Assembly: GCF_035999195.1 (NCBI RefSeq)
Contig: NZ_DASYGY010000004.1
Location: 1-64,000 of the forward strand
Reading direction: 5' to 3'
Length of the DNA stretch: 64,000 nucleotides
DNA from: Pseudoxanthomonas sp.
GTDB lineage: Bacteria > Pseudomonadota > Gammaproteobacteria > Xanthomonadales > Xanthomonadaceae
The translations under genes were made by a program, and so were the position numbers. The notes beneath the pieces are model-generated. The model searched no databases. It was given only the letters and a program-made list of their open reading frames with translations, and was not told the origin of the DNA. How positions within the stretch are numbered: position 1 is the stretch's first letter; each line of letters opens with the position of its first letter. Positions 32,250 through 39,974 of this stretch are shown here, in pieces.

Positions 32250-33269
32250 TCAAGCACCGACGCCGTGCATGCCCTCGATCTCGACCAGCAGTTCGCGGCG
32301 GCAGACATCGGCGTGCAGCATCAGCCACGGCACCCGCGTGCCCAGTCGCGCTTCCAGCTGGGCGGCGACGGCATCGGCATCGTCGGCATCGCTGACGTAG
32401 ACCTTCAGGCGCGAACTGGCGTCCATGTGCGGCGGCAGCGACGGCGCATGCGCGCGCGCGGCGCCGAGCAGGCTGTCGAGGTTGGTCAGGGTTTCGTCCA
32501 GCTGCGCGCGCAGCGAGTCGGCGTGCTGCGACGCGTGGCCGACGATGCTGGCGGTGCCGGACAGCAGCAGCGGCACGCGCGGCGACGGCGGCAGCAGCGC
32601 CCGCGCGAACGTGGGCGACTGTGGACCGTATTCGCGTGGATACCGGTAGGCGCTGACCTGGCGGGGATTCTCCAGCGGCAGGCCCGGCTCGCGGGCGGCC
32701 AGCCAGTACACCTGCAGCACGCGACGGCCGTCGCGGCTGCCGATCGCGGTGGCGGCCGGCAGCAGGCGCGTGTCGACGTCGCCCAGCCCCTGCACGCGGC
32801 CCACGCAGAACTGCCGGTAGCGCTCGGCATCGCCGTCGCCGTCGGTGATCGCGTCGAAGTAGTTCCAGATCCGCAGCAGGTGCGGATAGCCGCTGTCGCG
32901 CCAGAACGCCGCCATCGTCGCATAGGCATGGGCGCTGGCGTGCAGGATGCCGCCTTCGGGCTCTTCCCACTCCACCACGCCGAACATCAGGGCACCGTCG
33001 TGACTGTAGCGCACGGCGCCGTCGCGTCCCGTCGTCACCGGCCCGCTCGCGCGCCAGACTTCGTAGGGCGCGGCGGCTTCCCGCAGCGGCGACAGCGGCA
33101 CGCGCAGGTAGCGGGGATCGTCGATGCTGGCGGTGGCCGGCGCCAGCGCCCCGAAGCCGAAGACCGCCAGCGTCTCCGGCAGACCCAGCAACGCCTGCGG
33201 CGAGGGGGCATGGATGTAGTCGACGGCCAGCCGCTGCGGCGCGGGAGGCTGGTCGGGGGCGGCGCTCAT
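32250..33269 (-). CDS. xanB2: chorismatase of the XanB2 family
   Basis: 339 residues. It matches the Xanthomonas XanB2 / pteridine-dependent dioxygenase-like group: LQVYWLAAREPGLPLENPRQVSAYRYPREYGPQSPTFARA in the middle, LLSGTASIVGHAS, and the C-terminal RELLVEIEG, which carries a conserved Glu. XanB2 hydrolyses chorismate to 3- and 4-hydroxybenzoate, feeding xanthomonadin pigment and ubiquinone synthesis. Here it stands outside any visible pigment (pig) cluster. The identification is from remembered family sequence features; the 3- versus 4-hydroxybenzoate ratio cannot be read from sequence. Confidence 0.85.
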   Translation of the reverse strand: MSAAPDQPPAPQRLAVDYIHAPSPQALLGLPETLAVFGFGALAPATASIDDPRYLRVPLSPLREAAAPYEVWRASGPVTTGRDGAVRYSHDGALMFGVVEWEEPEGGILHASAHAYATMAAFWRDSGYPHLLRIWNYFDAITDGDGDAERYRQFCVGRVQGLGDVDTRLLPAATAIGSRDGRRVLQVYWLAAREPGLPLENPRQVSAYRYPREYGPQSPTFARALLPPSPRVPLLLSGTASIVGHASQHADSLRAQLDETLTNLDSLLGAARAHAPSLPPHMDASSRLKVYVSDADDADAVAAQLEARLGTRVPWLMLHADVCRRELLVEIEGMHGVGA

Positions 33270-33400
33270 CGTGCGGGAAACAAAGGCATGTCGGGCCGAA
33301 ATGATAACCCGCCCACCCCGTCACGCCGGCGCTGCCCGGGCTGTGCCAACATTCAGGGCATGCGGCGGAAGATCGCCCTGACTCCCGTGGAGAAGCCGTC

Positions 33401-33862
33401 ATGACGTTCCGCCTCGTTCCCGTCGTGTTCGTCGCGCTGCTGGCCGCCGGCTGCGCCAGCAGTTCCAAGGTCATGCTGGGCCAGGCGCGCCCGGCCATCG
33501 ATCCGTCGCAGGTGCAGGTCTACCGCACCGCGCCGGCCGGTGCGCAGGAAATCGCGCAGCTGGAATCGAAGAGCGCGGTCGGCTTCGGCACCCAGGGCCA
33601 GACCGACGCCGCCGTGGCCCGCCTCAAGCGCGAAGCCGCCGCCCTCGGCGCCAATGGCGTGGTTCTGATCGGCGTCGGCTCCAGCGGCTCCCCCGTCGGC
33701 ATGTCGGTGGGCGCCGGCAGCTACGGCCGCCACTCCGGCGGCGGCCTCAGCATGGGCATCCCCACTACGCAGAAGCAGGCCGCGGGCGTGGCGATCTACG
33801 TGCCGCCGGGGACGGTGGTGGATCCGACCAGCGTGGTACCGGCGCCGGCCCCGAAGAACTGA
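33401..33862 (+). CDS. predicted lipoprotein, unknown
   Basis: 153 residues. The signal peptide ends in the lipobox LLAAGCASS, so Cys19 should be lipidated. The body has a conserved-looking core (ARLKREAAALGANGVVLIGVGSSG) that resembles the trace of YbjQ/DUF4156-type heavy-metal-binding folds, and a Gly/Ser-rich segment. Function unknown. GGAGAAG lies upstream of the ATG. It is followed after 7 bp by the next gene. Confidence 0.75.
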   Translation: MTFRLVPVVFVALLAAGCASSSKVMLGQARPAIDPSQVQVYRTAPAGAQEIAQLESKSAVGFGTQGQTDAAVARLKREAAALGANGVVLIGVGSSGSPVGMSVGAGSYGRHSGGGLSMGIPTTQKQAAGVAIYVPPGTVVDPTSVVPAPAPKN

Positions 33863-33869
33863 GGCGGCC

Positions 33870-34358
33870 ATGGCGAGATTCCCGAAGATAGAAATGGCCT
33901 GTCCGCTGCCCGCCGAACGGCAGCGATGCCTGGCGGGCTTCTGCGGCCATTGCGGCAAGTCGGTCCAGCGACTGGACGGCATGGACGATGTGCAGCGGGC
34001 CGAGTGGCTGGCCCAAGCCTCCGGTCCCGTCTGCGTGTCCTACCACTTGCCGCGGCCGATGATCACCGTACTGGCTGTCGCCGCATTGCTGGCCACCGCA
34101 CCCGCGATGGCCGACCAGCCTTATGCGTCGCTCGCCCGGACGAATGCACCGGCAGTAAGCGCTGTCGACGATGGCGAGGACAGAGGGCTGGAGCTCATCA
34201 TGGTCGGTGGTATCGCCGATCCGGATGCGTTCGAGTGGATCGACGAGACGGGCCTGCCCGACCTGCCGCAGCGTCAGGTGGAAGGGACGCTCGAGGAGCG
34301 TGCCGGCGCGCCATCGCGGCCGGCGGGACCTGTTTCTGGCGAAGTCACCGGCGCGTAG
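33870..34358 (+). CDS. hypothetical protein with N-terminal Cys/His zinc-binding motif
   Basis: 162 residues. The N-terminus has four spaced cysteines (MACPLP, QRCLAGFCGHCGKSV) and a later Cys (GPVCVSYHLP), resembling a small zinc ribbon found at the start of several Xanthomonadaceae hypothetical proteins. A membrane helix follows (about 65-85, MITVLAVAALLATAPAMA), then an acidic C-terminus. No function is known. GAGGCGG precedes the ATG. Its last 85 bp overlap the convergent transglutaminase-like gene, so one of the two 3' ends may be non-essential. Confidence 0.65.
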   Translation: MARFPKIEMACPLPAERQRCLAGFCGHCGKSVQRLDGMDDVQRAEWLAQASGPVCVSYHLPRPMITVLAVAALLATAPAMADQPYASLARTNAPAVSAVDDGEDRGLELIMVGGIADPDAFEWIDETGLPDLPQRQVEGTLEERAGAPSRPAGPVSGEVTGA

Positions 34359-35185
34359 GCATCCACGATGCGCAATCGACGGATGCCGTCCAGCAGGCGA
34401 GGCATCCCTGCCGGATTGCCATCGCCGACGTGCAATGCGATGTGGCCGGCGTCGAACGCGCCCAATCCGGCGTCGTAACTGGTCCAGCGGCGGCCATCCC
34501 AGGCCTGCACCCACATATGCGGGCTGAAGACATGGGCCTGTCCGGTGAAACGGCTCGAATACGCGATACCGGATACCACCCGAGTGGGAATGCCACGAGC
34601 ACGCGCGACTGCCGCCAACAGCACGGCACTTTCGGTGCAGTCGCCCGAACGCTTGGCGAGGGCATCACTGGCGGACCGGTATTCACTGAACGAGATGGGA
34701 CCCGTCATGTGCTCACGCACCGCATTCGCCAGCGACTGCATCCGTGAGTGGGTGGTCCAGCCGCGCGAATGCGTCCTGGCAAAGCTGCGAACGGACGCGT
34801 TGTCGCTGTCCACGTAGCGGTTGTTCCGGCTGTAGCGGTCCAACGCCTCCGCATCAGGCGGGGGTTCGTCGCCGCAGTCGCGGCAGATGCGCAACAGCAC
34901 GGTGTCGCCGACGGAGGCAACCTGCTGTTCGTGAGTGCGGGGCCAGGACCAGGCAAGGCCTTCCTGCGTCAGTCGATACTCGATGACACCGTGCCGTGCG
35001 GCGCTGGAGAGGCGGTACGGAGATGGCACAAGCAGCGGGCGAAGCCAGGCGCGGCTGCCCTCGCGCGCGTCCTGTGCATGCGCTTCCTGTGCCTGCACGC
35101 CGACGGGCGCCCCGCAGGTCAGCAGCAGCGCGAGCGCTGCCCGGTATCGCCGACGCGCTGAGCCTGTCCGACCTCCAGTCCTCAA
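34274..35185 (-). CDS. secreted transglutaminase-like protein
   Basis: About 303 residues. A signal peptide (ALALLLTCGAPVGVQA) implies export. The transglutaminase-like core is in the C-terminal half: the Cys in SGDCTESAVLLAAVARARGIPTRVVSG, the His in SPHMWVQAW and the Asp in TSYDAG. Such proteins are usually papain-like proteases or cross-linkers. I chose the TTG at 35185, which overlaps the Coa1-like stop (TTGA) and puts the signal peptide at the N-terminus; the longer frame upstream has no such feature. The pair is translationally coupled. Confidence 0.8.
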   Translation of the reverse strand: MRTGGRTGSARRRYRAALALLLTCGAPVGVQAQEAHAQDAREGSRAWLRPLLVPSPYRLSSAARHGVIEYRLTQEGLAWSWPRTHEQQVASVGDTVLLRICRDCGDEPPPDAEALDRYSRNNRYVDSDNASVRSFARTHSRGWTTHSRMQSLANAVREHMTGPISFSEYRSASDALAKRSGDCTESAVLLAAVARARGIPTRVVSGIAYSSRFTGQAHVFSPHMWVQAWDGRRWTSYDAGLGAFDAGHIALHVGDGNPAGMPRLLDGIRRLRIVDAYAPVTSPETGPAGRDGAPARSSSVPST

Positions 35186-35622
35186 GGGGTCGGCTCGGGA
35201 GAGGCTGAGCCGCCCTCCAGCACGACCCGCTCGCCGCCGTCCACGTTCACCGCGAGCGTCTCGTAGCGCCACTCACCGGCGCGCTTCTCCGCGACCACGT
35301 AGAGCGTGCCGTCCGCTCGTGCACCGTCGAGGGGAATCGCCAGGTCGGCTTCGCCGCTGGCTCCACTGGTACTGATGTTTCCCTGTACGAAAAAGCCCGC
35401 ACGGATCGGTTCGCCAAGCGCGGCGATGACGGCAGGGTCGGACTGCGCACGCGTGAGGGCTTGCTGATACGGGGCGGAGGATTTGATGGCGCCGAAGACC
35501 AGCGCCACGATGCCGAAGACGAAGGCGGCGAACAGCGCCAGCAGCAGTGCGCCCAGCACCGGTACGCACCACTTCCAGTTGCGTTGCCACCAGTTGGGGT
35601 GAGCGGGGACGTGCGTCGACAT
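35182..35622 (-). CDS. Coa1-like (cytochrome oxidase assembly factor-type) membrane protein
   Basis: 146 residues. A single membrane helix (about 20-45, VPVLGALLLALFAAFVFGIVAL) precedes a domain of the Coa1/TIM21-like pattern, SSAPYQQALTRAQSDPAVIAALGEPIRAGFFVQGNIS and GTLYVVAEKRAGEWRYETL. Bacterial members are of unknown role despite the Coa1 name. It overlaps the transglutaminase-like gene and lies 25 bp after the S9 peptidase stop, so the three may be one unit. Confidence 0.75.
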   Translation of the reverse strand: MSTHVPAHPNWWQRNWKWCVPVLGALLLALFAAFVFGIVALVFGAIKSSAPYQQALTRAQSDPAVIAALGEPIRAGFFVQGNISTSGASGEADLAIPLDGARADGTLYVVAEKRAGEWRYETLAVNVDGGERVVLEGGSASPEPTP

Positions 35623-35647
35623 CGCGATGCTCCTGGTGGGTGCGGAA

Positions 35648-37873
35648 TCAGGGCTTCAGGCAACGGGCGAAGAAATCCTCGGTCAGGCGGTAGCGGTGCA
35701 GCAGGTCGCTGCCGCGCAGGCCGTGCTTGGCGCCCGGGTAGGTCATCAGCTCGAACGGCGTACCGCGCTTCTGCAGGTCGCTCATCAGCCTGGTCGAGTT
35801 GGTGAACAGCACGTTGTCGTCGGCCATGCCGTGGATCAACAGCAGCTTCGAGCGCAGGCCGTCGAGGTGGGTGAACACACTGGCTTCGTGGTAGCCGGCC
35901 TCGTTCGCCTTCGGCAGGTCCATGTAGCGTTCGGTGTAGTGGGTGTCGTACAGCGCCCAGTCGGTGACCGGCGCGCCCGACACGCCGCAGGCGTAGGCCT
36001 CGCTGTGCTTGGCCAGCAGCATCAGCGTCATGTAGCCGCCGTTCGACCAGCCGTACACGCCGATGCGCGCCGGATCGACGAACGGCTGCGCCTTCAGCCA
36101 TTCCACGCCGCGCAGCTGGTCGTCCACTTCCACCGTGCCCTGCCTGCCGTACAGCGCGCCGCCGAACGCCGCGCCGCGCCGCGGCGTGCCGCGGTTGTCC
36201 AGCGAGAACACCACATAGCCCTGCTGGGCGAGGTACTGGTTGAAGAAGGCGTCGCTGCGGCCCGGCCAGGCGCGGGTGACGGTCTGTGCGGCGGGGCCGC
36301 CATAGACGAACACGACGACGGGGTACTGCTTCTTCGGGTCGAAGTTCGCCGGCTTGATCAGACTGTAGTGCAGCGGCGTCTCGCCGTCGGCCGCCGTCAG
36401 CGTGCCGAACGTGGTCGGCTGGTGCGCGGCGAGGTACTTCGCATACGGATGGCCTGCATCGGTGGCATCGTTTTCCAGCAACGTCGTCAGCCGGGTGCCG
36501 TCCGCCTTGAACAGTTCGATCTGCGGCAGCGTGGTGTCGCTGGACCAGCTGTCGACGAAGACGCTGGCGTTGCGCGCGAAGCTGGCGGCATGCACGCCGG
36601 GCGCCGCCGTCAGTCGACGGGGTTCGCCACCGGCGAGCGGAACGGCATAGGCATGGGTTTCGGTCGCACCGTCGCGGGTACCGCTGACGTAGGCCAGGCC
36701 GGCGGCTTCGTCGACCGCCAGCACGCCGTCGACCACCCACTCGCCCTGCGTCAGCGCGGTCAGCGCAGAGCCGTCTTCGGAGGCGACATACAGATGCTCG
36801 AACCCGCTGCGTTCGGACGACCACAGGAAGCGCCCATCCTTGAGGAACCTCAGGTCGTTGTGCAGCGGCACCCACGTCGTCGAGGTCTCGGTCACCAGCG
36901 TGCGCTGCCGGCCGGTCGCCAGCGTGGTCTCGATCAGTTCGAGCGTCTTCTGGTCGCGCGACTGACGCTGGAACGTCAGGCGCTGCGGGTCACGCCAGTC
37001 CACGCGGGCCAGGTAGATGTCCGGGTTCTTACCGAGGTCGATCCAGCGCGGCCTGGCGCCGGCCTTCGGCGCGATCACGCCCAGCTGCACCAGCACGTTG
37101 TGGTCGCCGGCCGCCGGATAGCGCTGCTCGATCACCTCCGTGCGGTCGGGATAGACCTCGTAGCGCTTCTGGATCGGCACCGGCGTTTCGTCGATGCGCG
37201 CGAAGGCGATGGCGGAGTCGTCCGGCGCCCACCAGTAGCCGGTGTGGCGGTCCATTTCCTCGTCGGCCACGAATTCGGCCACGCCGTTGCCGATGGTGTC
37301 GCTGCCGTCCCCGGTGAGCTGCACTTCCTTGCCGCTGACCAGGTCGATGACCCACAGGTTGCGGCCGCGGATGAAGCTGACGAAGCCGCCCTTCGGCGAG
37401 ATCTTCGGATCGGTGGCGAAGCCGCCGCCGTTCGTCAGCTTTCGCACGGCCTCCTTGCCCGTCTTGGACAGGTCGTAGAAGTACAGCTCGCCGCCGAGCG
37501 GAAACAGCATCGCCTTGCCGTCGGGCGACCACTGATAGTCGACGATGCCGGACAGCGCGGCGATGCGCTGGCGCTCGCGGCGCGCCTTCTCCTCGTCGCT
37601 CAGCACTTCCTCGCCCGGCAGCACCACCGACGCATCCACCAGCAGGCGCGTCTGCCCGCTGGCGATGTCGTATTCCCACAGGTCCAGCCGATTGCGGTCG
37701 GTGTCCTTGCCGCGCAGGAAGGTCACCCGCGATCCGTCCGGCGCCACCTGCGGCCTGGTCAACGTGGGGCCGGTCAGCGGCGCGCTGCCGGTGATGGCCT
37801 CCAGCGTGAGTTTTTCGGCGTGGGCGGGCAGGGTGGTGGCGAGGGTCATCAGGGCGAACAGGGCAAGGCGCAT
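35648..37873 (-). CDS. S9 family dipeptidyl peptidase (DPP IV type)
   Basis: 741 residues. A signal peptide (LALFALMTLATTLPAHA) is followed by an eight-bladed beta-propeller region and a C-terminal alpha/beta hydrolase. The catalytic triad is visible: Ser in GWSNGGY (near 608), Asp in MADDNV (near 683) and His in KHGL (near 715). This is the layout of DPP IV-like enzymes that cut Xaa-Pro dipeptides in the periplasm. Family members usually have the N-terminal propeller motif EE for substrate amino groups; VADEEMDRHTGYWWAP contains a candidate. Confidence 0.92.
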   Translation of the reverse strand: MRLALFALMTLATTLPAHAEKLTLEAITGSAPLTGPTLTRPQVAPDGSRVTFLRGKDTDRNRLDLWEYDIASGQTRLLVDASVVLPGEEVLSDEEKARRERQRIAALSGIVDYQWSPDGKAMLFPLGGELYFYDLSKTGKEAVRKLTNGGGFATDPKISPKGGFVSFIRGRNLWVIDLVSGKEVQLTGDGSDTIGNGVAEFVADEEMDRHTGYWWAPDDSAIAFARIDETPVPIQKRYEVYPDRTEVIEQRYPAAGDHNVLVQLGVIAPKAGARPRWIDLGKNPDIYLARVDWRDPQRLTFQRQSRDQKTLELIETTLATGRQRTLVTETSTTWVPLHNDLRFLKDGRFLWSSERSGFEHLYVASEDGSALTALTQGEWVVDGVLAVDEAAGLAYVSGTRDGATETHAYAVPLAGGEPRRLTAAPGVHAASFARNASVFVDSWSSDTTLPQIELFKADGTRLTTLLENDATDAGHPYAKYLAAHQPTTFGTLTAADGETPLHYSLIKPANFDPKKQYPVVVFVYGGPAAQTVTRAWPGRSDAFFNQYLAQQGYVVFSLDNRGTPRRGAAFGGALYGRQGTVEVDDQLRGVEWLKAQPFVDPARIGVYGWSNGGYMTLMLLAKHSEAYACGVSGAPVTDWALYDTHYTERYMDLPKANEAGYHEASVFTHLDGLRSKLLLIHGMADDNVLFTNSTRLMSDLQKRGTPFELMTYPGAKHGLRGSDLLHRYRLTEDFFARCLKP

Positions 37874-37989
37874 CGGATTTCTCGGGCGGCGGGGCCGGTC
37901 AGGCCCGGATTATTGCACCCGTGCACCGCTGCGTGCGCGACGCGTACGGCGGCGCGAACCGACACCGCGCATCGTGCGCATGGCGCACG

Positions 37990-38691
37990 CTACCGGCCGA
38001 ACAGGTGCTTGCGCTCCTCGTCGGTCAGCGGCTTGCCGGCATCCGGATTCACCTGCGTCTTCAGCGCGTACGCGCGCTGTACGGCCGGGCGCGCGGCGAT
38101 CTCCGCATGCCACCGCTGCAGGGCGGGATAGGGCGTCATGTCCAGCGGCGCCTTGTCGTAGGCGTTGACCCAGGGATGGATCGCCATGTCGGCGATGCTG
38201 TAGTCGTCGCCTGCCACGTAGGCATGCTTCGCCAGCTGCGTGTCCAGCACGCCGAGCAGGCGCTGCACTTCGCGCGTGTAGCGATCGATGGCGTAGGGGA
38301 TCTTCTCCGGCGCATACACGGTGAAGTGGCCGTACTGCCCGCTCATCGGGCCCAGGCCGGCCATCTGCCACATCAGCCACTGGTTCACTGCCACCTTCTG
38401 GCGCGTGTCGCCGCCGAAGAAGCCGCCGCTCTTGTTGGCCAGGTACAGCAGGATGGCACCGGACTCGAACACGCTGATCGGCTCGCCGCCGTCGGCGGGC
38501 GCATGGTCGATGATCGCCGGCATCTTGTTGTTGGGCGAGAACGCCAGGTAATCCGCCTTGAACTGGTCGCCCTTGCCGATGTTGACCGGCACGATGCGGT
38601 AATCGAGCCTGGCGCCGGCCTCGGCCAGTTCTTCCAGCAACAGGGTGATCTTGTGGCCGTTCGGGGTAGGCCAGTAATGGAGGTCGATCAT
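37990..38691 (-). CDS. glutathione S-transferase (YfcG/nu-class like)
   Basis: 233 residues. The thioredoxin-fold N-terminus (MIDLHYWPTPNGHKITLLLEEL) has the TPNGxK segment of YfcG-like GSTs, followed by NNKMPAIIDH and VFESGAILLYLA for glutathione binding. The C-terminal helical domain has VAGDDYSIADMAIHPWV. YfcG-type enzymes act as disulfide-bond reductases. It is a single gene, convergent with nothing close and divergent from the YqhA gene. Confidence 0.9.
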   Translation of the reverse strand: MIDLHYWPTPNGHKITLLLEELAEAGARLDYRIVPVNIGKGDQFKADYLAFSPNNKMPAIIDHAPADGGEPISVFESGAILLYLANKSGGFFGGDTRQKVAVNQWLMWQMAGLGPMSGQYGHFTVYAPEKIPYAIDRYTREVQRLLGVLDTQLAKHAYVAGDDYSIADMAIHPWVNAYDKAPLDMTPYPALQRWHAEIAARPAVQRAYALKTQVNPDAGKPLTDEERKHLFGR

Positions 38692-38799
38692 GGCGGATTC
38701 CGGAGGGAGGGGAGGCTTGCGAGTCTAGCGACCCCGGCAGACTTGGCAGCGTCAAATCCGGCCGCTACCCTGCCGCATCCTTGGAAAGCACTGTTCCCC

Positions 38800-39420
38800 A
38801 TGACGCTCCCGGCCAGCCCCCGCCCCACCTTCCTGCCCAACCTGATCTTCGCGTCGCGATGGCTGCAGCTGCCGCTGTATCTGGGCCTGATCATCGCCCA
38901 GTGCGTCTACGTGTTCCTGTTCGGCAAGGAACTGTGGCATCTGATCCATCGCGCGCCGGGTCTCGGCGAGCAGGAAATCATGCTGATCGTACTGGGCCTG
39001 ATCGACGTGGTGATGATCTCCAACCTGCTGGTGATGGTGATCGTCGGCGGCTACGAGACCTTCGTGTCGCGCCTGCGCCTGGAAGGCCACCCGGACCAGC
39101 CGGAGTGGCTGAGCCACGTGAACGCCTCGGTGCTGAAGGTCAAGCTGGCGATGGCGATCATCGGCATCTCCTCGATCCACCTGCTGAAGACCTTCATTGC
39201 GGCGGGTGCCCTCAACGGTCTGCCCTTCTGCTCTCCGGACATGTTGGCGCAGATGAAGGCCGAACTGGCCATCACCAGTACGCAGTGCACCCAGCTGACA
39301 CCCGACGGCGTGCTGTGGCAGACCATCATCCACTGCGTCTTCATCCTGTCGGCCATCGGCATCGCGTGGACCGACAAGCTGATGAACGGCGGCGCACCCG
39401 CCAAGCACGTCGCGCACTGA
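38800..39420 (+). CDS. YqhA/UPF0114 family membrane protein
   Basis: 206 residues with helices near 20-42, 58-80, 118-140 and 170-190. The YqhA/UPF0114 pattern is present: IFASRWLQLPLYLGLIIAQCVYV, IDVVMISNLLVMVIVGGYETFVSRL, and a Ser/His-rich ISSIHLLKTF. Some relatives accompany redox enzymes, but the role is unknown. ATG at 38800; the longer frame upstream covers the GST gene on the other strand and is not used. It is followed after 4 bp by a GNAT gene. Confidence 0.9.
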   Translation: MTLPASPRPTFLPNLIFASRWLQLPLYLGLIIAQCVYVFLFGKELWHLIHRAPGLGEQEIMLIVLGLIDVVMISNLLVMVIVGGYETFVSRLRLEGHPDQPEWLSHVNASVLKVKLAMAIIGISSIHLLKTFIAAGALNGLPFCSPDMLAQMKAELAITSTQCTQLTPDGVLWQTIIHCVFILSAIGIAWTDKLMNGGAPAKHVAH

Positions 39421-39424
39421 TCCG

Positions 39425-39925
39425 GTGACGGCCGAGCTGCTGATCCGGGACGCGGGCGAGGGCGACGATGCCGCCATCGTCGCCCTGAACACGGCAGAAG
39501 TCCGCCACACCAGCCCGATGGATGCGGACAGGCTGCGCCAGCTGGCGTCCCTGTCGGCCTACCATCGCGTGGCGACGCGGGATGGTCGCGTCGTCGCCTT
39601 CCTGCTGGCGATGCGCGCCGGCGCCGACTACCGCAACGACAACTTTGCCTGGTTCACCGCGCGCTACCGGGACTTCCTGTACGTGGACCGCATCGTCGTG
39701 GACGCCGCGGCGCAGGGACACCGGCTGGGATCGCGCCTGTACGCCGATCTGTTCGCGTTCGCCCGTGAGCGCGGCATCCCCCGCATCACCTGCGAGTTCA
39801 ACGTAGTGCCGCCCAACGAGCCCTCGCGCCGGTTCCATGAACGGCACGGCTTCGTCGAAGCGGGCCGGCAATGGCTGGACGAGGGCCGCAAGCAGGTCTC
39901 GATGCAGGTCGTCGAGCTGGCCTGA
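39425..39925 (+). CDS. GNAT family N-acetyltransferase
   Basis: 166 residues. Motif A is clear: FLYVDRIVVDAAAQGHRLGSRLYADLFAFARERG, followed by ITCEFNVVPPNEPSRRFHERHGFVEAGRQWLDEGRKQVSMQV, the end typical of a sub-group of small-molecule acetyltransferases. The substrate is unknown. It starts with GTG at 39425, 4 bp after the YqhA stop, so translation is probably coupled. Confidence 0.88.
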   Translation: MTAELLIRDAGEGDDAAIVALNTAEVRHTSPMDADRLRQLASLSAYHRVATRDGRVVAFLLAMRAGADYRNDNFAWFTARYRDFLYVDRIVVDAAAQGHRLGSRLYADLFAFARERGIPRITCEFNVVPPNEPSRRFHERHGFVEAGRQWLDEGRKQVSMQVVELA

Positions 39926-39974
39926 ACGGCCAGCGTCTCAGGGTATGGGCCGCCGCAGGCCGTAAAATGCCCGG

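Noticed and set aside
35182..35622. Genuine cytochrome oxidase assembly factor
   Set aside because: Only the fold resembles Coa1; no oxidase gene is near, so the name is used as a family label only.
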